NCBI GenBank assembly: GCA_007119795.1
Contig: SKOZ01000074.1
Location: forward strand, 1-37,486
Length of the DNA stretch: 37,486 nucleotides
Direction: 5' to 3'
Source: Planctomycetales bacterium
GTDB taxonomy: Bacteria > Planctomycetota > Planctomycetia > Pirellulales > Thermoguttaceae
Shown: positions 31,493 through 37,486 of the stretch, piece by piece
How the letters are laid out: the number at the start of each line of letters is the position of its first letter
Position numbering within the stretch: the stretch's first letter is position 1
Notes under the pieces: model-generated
The model's database searches: none
Told to the model about the DNA's origin: nothing
The model's input: only the letters and a program-made list of their open reading frames with translations
Program-made: the position numbers and the translations under genes

Positions 31493-34360
31493 ATGTCCCG
31501 CTACAACCCGGCGCCCCTGGAACCGAAGTGGCAGAGATTCTGGGAAGAAAACCACACCTTTCGCACCCCCCGTCTCCCCGCGGGACGCAAGATCTATGTT
31601 CTTGACATGTTCCCATACCCCAGTGGCGATGGGCTCCACGTAGGCCATCCAGAGGGGTATACTGCGACGGACATCGTCGCCCGCTACCAGCGGATGCGGG
31701 GTGTCAGCGTGATGCATCCGATGGGTTGGGACGCCTTCGGCTTGCCTGCGGAGCAGCACGCCAAGAAGACCGGCACCTGCCCGCGGACGACCACGGAAAA
31801 GAACATCGCCAACTTCCGCCGCCAGCTGAAGATGCTGGGCTTCAGCTACGATTGGGACCGCGAGCTGGCCACCACCGACCCCGATTATTTCCGCTGGACG
31901 CAGTGGATCTTCCTGGTCCTTTTCGACACCTGGTTCGACGAAGCCCAGCAGCGGGGCCGGCCCATCGCCGAGCTGCCCATTCCGCCCGAGGTAGCCGCCG
32001 AGGGTGAGACGGCCGTGGCGCGCTACCGCGACGAGCATCGCCTGGCCTACCAGAGCGAGGCGCCGGTCAACTGGTGCCCCGCCTTGGGGACGGTGCTGGC
32101 CAACGAGGAGGTGGTCGGGGGGGTGAGCGAGCGGGGGGGCCACCCCGTGGTCCGGCTGCCGTTGCGGCAATGGATGCTTCGCATCACGGCCTATGCCGAC
32201 CGGCTCGACAAGGCACTCGACAAGCTCGACTGGCCGCAGAGCATCAAGCTCCTGCAGCGGAACTGGATCGGACGCAGCGAAGGCGCCGAAGTGGACTTTT
32301 TCATCGGCAGCCGGCGGACAGCCGACGGGCGTCCCGACGGGAAGGAATACGCTACCTGGAACGCCGCGCGCATCGCCGGCGGCTGGCCGCGCCGGGCGGG
32401 GGACGACGTCCTCCGGGTGTTCACCACGCGGCCCGACACACTCTTCGGTGCCACCTACATGGTCCTGGCCCCCGAACACCCCTTCGTGGCGCGGCTGACG
32501 ACGGCCGAGCAGAGCGCGGCGGTGCGGGCCTACTGCCACGAGGCGGCCCGCAAGAGCGATCTGGACCGCACCGACCTCGCCAAGCGCAAGACGGGCGTCT
32601 TCACCGGCTCCTACGCCGTCAATCCCGTCAACGGCGAGGCGATCCCCATCTGGATCGCCGACTACGTGCTCATCAGCTACGGCACGGGCGCCATCATGGC
32701 CGTGCCCGCCCACGACACGCGGGACTTCGAGTTCGCCGAGACCTTCGGCCTGCCCATCCGGGCGGTGGTCGATCCGGGGAGACGCGCCGGCGTGGACCGC
32801 GCCGCCGTGCTCGCCGGCCGCCTGCCGTTTGCCGAGAACGGTACGGCCGTGAATTCCGGCGGCTACGACGGCCTGGCCACCGACGACTTCAAGGCGCGGA
32901 TCACCGGGCATCTCCACGAGAAGGGCCTGGGGCGGCCCGCCGTGAACTACAAGCTCCGCGACTGGCTCTTCAGCCGCCAGCACTACTGGGGCGAGCCCTT
33001 CCCCGTCCTCCACGAACTCGACGAAGAGGGGAATCCCACCGGCCGCGTACGGCCCCTGCAGGCGGAGGACCTGCCCCTCGACTTGCCGGACATGCCTCGC
33101 TTGGAGTCGAGCGGCGAGCGGCCCGAACCGCCCCTCGACCAGGCCCCCGCCGACTGGCTCTACGTCACCATCGACGGCCGCCGCTACAAGCGGGAGACGA
33201 ACACCATGCCCCAGTGGGCGGGCTCCTGCTGGTACTACCTCCGCTTCCTCGACCCCAAGAACGACGAGGCTTTCGTCGCCCCCGAAGTGGAGAAGGCCTG
33301 GATGCCCGTCGACCTCTACGTAGGCGGGGCGGAGCACGCCGTGCTGCACCTGCTCTACGCCCGCTTCTGGCACAAGGTCCTCTTCGACCGGGGCTACCTC
33401 TCCACGAGCGAGCCCTTCCGGAAGCTGATCAACCAGGGGATGATCCTCGGCGAGATGGAGTTCACCGCCTACCGCGGCGGGACGAAGTGGGTCGGCGCCG
33501 AGGAGGTCGAGACGGACCCAGAGGGACGCCCCGTCCGCAAGTCGGACGGAAGCGAGCTCCTGCCCATCAAGCTCGATCCCAGCGAAGTCGTCAAGCAGGG
33601 CGATGCCTTCGTCCTTACGGCCAACACGGCGATCCGCGTGGAGAGCCGCGCCTACAAGATGTCCAAGAGCCGCGGCAACGTCGTCAATCCCGACGATGTC
33701 GTGGCCCACTACGGGGCCGATGCCCTGCGGCTGTACGAGATGTTCATGGGGCCGCTCGAGGCCGTCAAACCCTGGAGCATGGAGGGGGTCAGCGGCGTCC
33801 GCGGCTTCCTGGACCGTGTCTGGCGGATGATCGTCGACGAGCGGGCCGAGGGCGTGGCCCTGAACCCCGCCGTCCGCGACGTCCCGGCCGAGGCCGAACA
33901 GAGCCGCGTCCTCCACCGCACCATCCACGCCGTCACTTCGGACATCGAGTCGCTCGGCTTCAATACGGCCATCGCGCGCATGATGGAGTTCGCCAACTAC
34001 TTTCTCAAGCAGGAGGTCCGCCCCCTGGCGGTCATGGAGCAGTTCATCCTCCTCCTCTCCCCTTTCGCGCCGCACGTCGCCGAGGAGCTGTGGCGGGTGC
34101 TCGGCCACGATAAGACGCTCGCCTACCAGCCCTGGCCGAAGTTCGACGAGGCGGCGATCCGCGAGGACACCGTCGAGGTCCCCGTGCAGGTCAACGGCCG
34201 CCTCCGCAGCCGCATCCGCATCCCCGCCGGCGCCACCGACGCCATGCTCGAGTCCGCCGCCCGCAGCGACCCGCGGATCGCCGAGCTGCTCGAAGACCGC
34301 GAGGTGCACAAGACGATCATCGTCCCGGGCCGGATGATCAATTTCGTCGTTCGCGGTTAG
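31493..34360 (+). CDS. leuS: Leucyl-tRNA synthetase
   Basis: 955 aa. It charges tRNA-Leu with leucine in the cytoplasm. The class I signatures are HVGH in [15 protein letters not shown] (about residue 49) and [14 protein letters not shown] (about residue 722). The editing domain CP1 lies between them, with NFANTRP-like [15 protein letters not shown] and the acid-rich [18 protein letters not shown] motif that clears mischarged tRNA. The anticodon-binding helical domain and C-terminal region complete the chain. At 955 residues it is longer than E. coli LeuRS (860), with small insertions that occur in planctomycete enzymes. The start has no clear Shine-Dalgarno sequence, but the ATG fits the family N terminus ([20 protein letters not shown]). 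Confidence 0.97.
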   Translation: MSRYNPAPLEPKWQRFWEENHTFRTPRLPAGRKIYVLDMFPYPSGDGLHVGHPEGYTATDIVARYQRMRGVSVMHPMGWDAFGLPAEQHAKKTGTCPRTTTEKNIANFRRQLKMLGFSYDWDRELATTDPDYFRWTQWIFLVLFDTWFDEAQQRGRPIAELPIPPEVAAEGETAVARYRDEHRLAYQSEAPVNWCPALGTVLANEEVVGGVSERGGHPVVRLPLRQWMLRITAYADRLDKALDKLDWPQSIKLLQRNWIGRSEGAEVDFFIGSRRTADGRPDGKEYATWNAARIAGGWPRRAGDDVLRVFTTRPDTLFGATYMVLAPEHPFVARLTTAEQSAAVRAYCHEAARKSDLDRTDLAKRKTGVFTGSYAVNPVNGEAIPIWIADYVLISYGTGAIMAVPAHDTRDFEFAETFGLPIRAVVDPGRRAGVDRAAVLAGRLPFAENGTAVNSGGYDGLATDDFKARITGHLHEKGLGRPAVNYKLRDWLFSRQHYWGEPFPVLHELDEEGNPTGRVRPLQAEDLPLDLPDMPRLESSGERPEPPLDQAPADWLYVTIDGRRYKRETNTMPQWAGSCWYYLRFLDPKNDEAFVAPEVEKAWMPVDLYVGGAEHAVLHLLYARFWHKVLFDRGYLSTSEPFRKLINQGMILGEMEFTAYRGGTKWVGAEEVETDPEGRPVRKSDGSELLPIKLDPSEVVKQGDAFVLTANTAIRVESRAYKMSKSRGNVVNPDDVVAHYGADALRLYEMFMGPLEAVKPWSMEGVSGVRGFLDRVWRMIVDERAEGVALNPAVRDVPAEAEQSRVLHRTIHAVTSDIESLGFNTAIARMMEFANYFLKQEVRPLAVMEQFILLLSPFAPHVAEELWRVLGHDKTLAYQPWPKFDEAAIREDTVEVPVQVNGRLRSRIRIPAGATDAMLESAARSDPRIAELLEDREVHKTIIVPGRMINFVVRG

Positions 34361-34527
34361 CGGAAGCGGCGCCGCATTCCGGCAGGACCGGGGCGGTACG
34401 GTTCGGCGTCGCTTCGCCGCGGCGCGGTCGGCGATCCTCCGCGGATGGCCTCCGGCCCGCGAGCTCTTGCCGGGTTGCGCGGCGCGCTCTGGAGGAGGGA
34501 AGAAACCGCGGAGGGACGTGCCCGAGA

Positions 34528-34544
34528 ACGGATCGCCGATCCGT
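34528..34544. terminator. Hairpin between convergent leuS and Gfo/Idh/MocA genes
   Basis: ACGGATC-GCC-GATCCGT has perfect 7-bp arms and a 3-nt loop. It lies 168 bp past the leuS stop and 66 bp past the stop of the opposing gene. It could serve as a two-way terminator, but no T-run is present on either side. The rest of the 249-bp gap holds no gene. Confidence 0.35.
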
Positions 34545-34609
34545 CTGCGGCACGCTGGCGCCCCTGGCGAGTGCGGCCGTGTGGCATGGGGCCGTCGAGC
34601 GCGTTCCTC

Positions 34610-36112
34610 TCAGAGCTCCCAGCCCTCGCGGTACTCGCGGTGGAGGTATTGGTCGGCGTCGGGGACGTTGGTGATCTGCATGGCCTCGCTGTCGAAGATC
34701 ACCTTCCTGCCCGCACGGAGCGCCACGGTGCCGAGGTTGACGGCGTCGGTAATGGAGGCCGCGTTGAGGAAAGAGCCCGGCGAGGGCTCGCCCCCCTGGA
34801 AGGCGTTCACCCAAGAGCGCGCGCGTCCCTCCCGCCCGCCGTCCGGCGAGCCGTCGTCCAGCGGGAGCGGCTCCTGGCGGCCGCCGGCGAACCGCTGGGG
34901 GTTCGCCCCGTTGAAACCGGCCATGACGGCGCCCTCGTCGCCGACGAAGAGGATGCCCTCGCGCTGCATCTCGACGTCGTGCTCCTCGACCTCCCGCGGC
35001 AGGCGGGGCTTCATGCCGCCGTCGTACCAGAAGAGGTCCACCGCCGGCTGACCGTTGCGGGCCGCAAACTCGAGCCGGATGGTGCAGCCGGTGGGGTAGG
35101 CGAAGTCGTTCCTCGCCACCCGGCTGACGTTGTCTTCGATGGTGCAGGTGTGCGTCGCCCATGCCTGGGCGCTCACGGGCACGCCGAGGTCCAGGCCCGT
35201 GAAGACCGGCCAGAGGCTGTAGATCCCCATGTCGGCCATCGAGCCGCCGCCGAACTCGTACCAGCCGCGATAGACCGTATGGGTGTAGTGGGGATGGAAG
35301 GGCCGATCGACGGAGGGCCCCAGCCACAGGTCCCACTCGAACCCCTCGGGGACCGGCGGGCGGTCGCGGGGGATCTCGGTGTACTGCGGCCAGACGGGCC
35401 GGTTCGTCCAGTTGTGGATCTCGCGCAGCGTGCCGATCGCGCCGGCGAGGACCTGCCGGACGATGCGGCCGTTGCCCGCGCCGCTCCCGTAGGCCAGCAT
35501 GTGCGTGGCCACCTGCGTCCGGCGGGCGGTCTCGAGGACGCGCCGTCCCTCGTACAGCCGGTTGGCGATGGGCTTGTGCATGAGCACGTGCTTGCCCTTG
35601 TTCATGGCGGCGACGGCCAGGGCCGCGTGCGAATGGTCGGGCGTGAGGATCTTCACGGCGTCGAGGTCCTCTTCCGTCTCCAGCATTTCGCGGAAGTCGG
35701 CGTAGGCAGTGCAGCCGCGGAACTCCTCGCTGTCCCGCTCCCTGGCGTAGTAGGCCTCGACGACCTGCCGCCCCACGTCGCGGCCGCCGGGGCAGCCGCT
35801 GTCGTTCTCTCTCCAGGTGGAGTCGCCGAGGAAGTTGCGGATACGCTGCCGGATCTCGTTCTTGCCCCACTCGACATAATCGCTGCTGTCCCTGTTCGGA
35901 TCGCAGACGGCGACGATCTGGATCTGGGGATTCTCCAGCAGGCCGCCCAGCTCGCGGAAGCACTGGCTGCCGATGCCGATATGGCCGAGGGTGATCTTGC
36001 TGCTGGGCGCCACGTGCCCGGCGCCGCCGAGGACGTGCCGGGGGACAATCGTCAAGGCACCCGTCGCCACCGAGGCCCCGAGAAAACCGCGGCGATTGAT
36101 GGAAGGCTTCAT
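34610..36112 (-). CDS. Tat-exported Gfo/Idh/MocA family oxidoreductase
   Basis: 500 aa from ATG 36112, with GAGGAG seven nt upstream. The N terminus carries a twin-arginine signal (NRRGFLGASVATGALTIVP), so the folded, cofactor-loaded enzyme is exported. The Rossmann fold begins GHIGIGSQCF and continues to VAVCDPNR; ILTPDHSHA and the MHKP version of the E-K-P motif follow. In this family the second half is a beta-sheet substrate domain, here with GGGSMADMGIYSLWP. Planctomycetes often carry many such proteins, thought to act on sugars or inositols with NAD(P), but no substrate can be assigned. The Glu of EKP is replaced by His, which could affect catalysis. It follows the DUF362 gene after 124 bp on the same strand and may form an operon with it. 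Confidence 0.9.
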   Translation of the reverse strand: MKPSINRRGFLGASVATGALTIVPRHVLGGAGHVAPSSKITLGHIGIGSQCFRELGGLLENPQIQIVAVCDPNRDSSDYVEWGKNEIRQRIRNFLGDSTWRENDSGCPGGRDVGRQVVEAYYARERDSEEFRGCTAYADFREMLETEEDLDAVKILTPDHSHAALAVAAMNKGKHVLMHKPIANRLYEGRRVLETARRTQVATHMLAYGSGAGNGRIVRQVLAGAIGTLREIHNWTNRPVWPQYTEIPRDRPPVPEGFEWDLWLGPSVDRPFHPHYTHTVYRGWYEFGGGSMADMGIYSLWPVFTGLDLGVPVSAQAWATHTCTIEDNVSRVARNDFAYPTGCTIRLEFAARNGQPAVDLFWYDGGMKPRLPREVEEHDVEMQREGILFVGDEGAVMAGFNGANPQRFAGGRQEPLPLDDGSPDGGREGRARSWVNAFQGGEPSPGSFLNAASITDAVNLGTVALRAGRKVIFDSEAMQITNVPDADQYLHREYREGWEL

Positions 36113-36236
36113 CGATTGGCTCCTCAGTTGTGAAAGCTGACGCTCTTGACCGCCGAATTGCCCGCAGGCAAAGCCGTCTGCTCGCAAACCCACGCACCCG
36201 CATTCCTCCGTCGTCGCCGGGAGATCGGCCGACGAC

Positions 36237-37486
36237 CTACCCGGTCACCGCCACCAGCTCGATTCCGGGGCCGATGCCGAGGTTGCGGGAATACTGCTTC
36301 TCCTCGGCATTGTTCCAGTGCTCGTGGACGCCCAGGCTGGCCAGCCGCTCGGTGGCTTCGGGATGGTTCGGGTCGTAGAACGTGCCCGACGGAGGGTCGG
36401 CGGCCAGGGCCGCCTCGTGGAGATAGTCGTCGGCGCCTCCCTGGCGCGGGAAGTCGGTCCGTTCGGCCCAGAGGAAGTCGAAGGCCACCGAATCGATGGC
36501 CACCGGGTCCTGCGAGGCGAGCAGGCTGCACGGCCAACGACCGTCGAAGGGGGGCATCGCCATGGGCTGCGGGTCGGCGTCGCGGGGATGGACCCCCGAG
36601 AAGAGCCCGTCGACCAGATTCAGGACCGTCTTGCCCCCCAGGTGGGCGTGGCCCATCAGGTCGACCAGCGGCCGGTAGATTGCCGACTCCCGAGCGAAAC
36701 ATTCCGGGTGCATATCGTAATAGCCTTCCTGCACCGGCCAGCGGACCAGGGAGCCATAGTGGTTCTTCGCACAGAGGGTCACCCCGGACCCCATGTGGGC
36801 CTTGAGATTGGCGAAGTTCACCACGTACTCGGCCTCGGCGAAGCAGGTGGGCACATAATCCTGGGCGTAGCCCTCGGGGCGGGAACTCCAATAGAACGGC
36901 ACGTCCGAGGTCTGCACCTGGATGCGGCCGAAGCGGCCGGCGTAGTCCTCGTAGCGGACGGTGGGAAACGCGCCGTGGAGGATGCCGTAGTACTCGTTGG
37001 GCAGATAGGCGAGAGTATCGCAGACGGTAATGTCCTCCGGGGCCACTCCCACCTCGCCGGTGAGCTGCCGCAGCAGGGCGACGAGCAACTGCGGCGCGGT
37101 GTTCATGTAGTCGAGGCGGCGGACGAGGTTGTAGGTCTCGGCGTCGACCGTCTTGTCCCGCCAGATCAAGCCCACCCAATTGGGCTTGACGAGGACTTTT
37201 TCACCCGCCCGGTAGCCGACGTCGCCCCGTCCGCGGGACCCGTTCAGGTAGCGGAAGAGATGGTTCCACGCCTCGCCGACGGTGGCGGTGCCGGTGAGCT
37301 CGCACACGGCGCTGGCCGTCACGGCGTCGATCCTCTCCTGATCGAGGTGGTCGTCCTCCCACCAATGGCCGTCGCCGGGCCCCTCCCAGTCGAGCACTTT
37401 CGGATCGTGCACCCAAACGACGCGTCCGGGGTGGATTCCCTTGGCTTCGCCCACGGGCTGGAGCGGATCGGGGGCGGCCTCGGCGG
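36237..37486 (-). CDS. DUF362 domain protein (5' end beyond the window)
   Basis: At least 415 codons, open to the right edge; a GTG at 37454 is in frame, but the frame upstream also stays open (AEAAPDPLQPV), so the true start is probably outside. Family features: RVVWVHDPKVLDWEG near the visible N terminus, GEKVLVKPNWVG, VCDTLAYLP, VVNFANLKAHMGSGVTLCAK and NHYGSLVRWP, and LASQDPVAIDSVAFDFLW near the C terminus. DUF362 proteins of planctomycetes commonly start with a Tat or Sec signal, which would be in the missing part. Their biochemical role is not established. It is upstream of and co-directional with the Gfo/Idh/MocA gene. Confidence 0.88.
   Translation of the reverse strand, partial: AEAAPDPLQPVGEAKGIHPGRVVWVHDPKVLDWEGPGDGHWWEDDHLDQERIDAVTASAVCELTGTATVGEAWNHLFRYLNGSRGRGDVGYRAGEKVLVKPNWVGLIWRDKTVDAETYNLVRRLDYMNTAPQLLVALLRQLTGEVGVAPEDITVCDTLAYLPNEYYGILHGAFPTVRYEDYAGRFGRIQVQTSDVPFYWSSRPEGYAQDYVPTCFAEAEYVVNFANLKAHMGSGVTLCAKNHYGSLVRWPVQEGYYDMHPECFARESAIYRPLVDLMGHAHLGGKTVLNLVDGLFSGVHPRDADPQPMAMPPFDGRWPCSLLASQDPVAIDSVAFDFLWAERTDFPRQGGADDYLHEAALAADPPSGTFYDPNHPEATERLASLGVHEHWNNAEEKQYSRNLGIGPGIELVAVTG

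Noticed and set aside
31472..34309. A 945-codon minus-strand frame opposite leuS, and similar long frames opposite flgL, flgK and DUF4954
   Set aside because: All are mirror frames of well-recognised genes with the same biased composition and no domain signatures.
1..37486. CRISPR arrays, tRNA or rRNA genes, insertion sequences, prophage genes
   Set aside because: No regularly spaced repeats, cloverleaf-like segments, transposase or integrase motifs, or phage structural genes were seen on either strand.

Overview
This is a 37.5 kb, very GC-rich stretch of bacterial chromosome. The gene families point to a planctomycete (Planctomycetota, perhaps Pirellulales-like). They include a DUF4954 protein, a Tat-exported Gfo/Idh/MocA oxidoreductase beside a DUF362 protein, an rsmH gene with no division or murein genes around it, and a large modular FlgL. 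No rRNA, tRNA, CRISPR array, prophage or insertion sequence was seen. The phylum call is an inference from family content.

Region 1 (1-10434, + strand): the tail of a proline-rich membrane-anchored protein, then a translationally coupled NtrB/NtrC-like pair. The kinase is soluble and has a cysteine-rich GAF-like sensor region. Next comes a 260 bp regulatory gap with two tandem 18 bp repeats and a near-perfect sigma-54 promoter. The promoter leads into five tightly packed genes: a small two-motif cysteine protein, a NuoE-like protein with zinc ribbons, a NuoF::GltD fusion, a HoxU/NuoG-N-like ferredoxin subunit, and a stand-alone FMN glutamate-synthase-like protein. Together they look like a sigma-54-controlled soluble flavin/Fe-S complex that joins an NADH module, an NAD(P)H (Nfn/GltD) module and a GltB2-like catalytic subunit, with no hydrogenase subunit. 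This is the most promising candidate for an undescribed system in the window.

Region 2 (10398-19499): mostly housekeeping genes on the minus strand. They are a class V aminotransferase, a TPR lipoprotein candidate, a membrane-anchored double-LysM protein, rsmH and DUF4954. A LutC/LUD protein (+) and an alpha/beta hydrolase (-) follow, and their stop codons share one CTAG.

Region 3 (19532-30069, - strand): a nine-gene flagellar operon, flgF-flgG-flgA-flgH-flgI-flgJ-flgN-flgK-flgL, behind a consensus sigma-54 promoter at 30069-30054. Its spacers carry short palindromes and tandem repeats. FlgH lacks a lipobox, and FlgL is 873 aa with internally repeated modules.

Region 4 (30792-37486): an unknown 164 aa protein divergent from flgF, leuS with a recognisable sigma-70-type promoter, and two convergent minus-strand genes (Gfo/Idh/MocA and DUF362). 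The DUF362 gene runs off the right edge.
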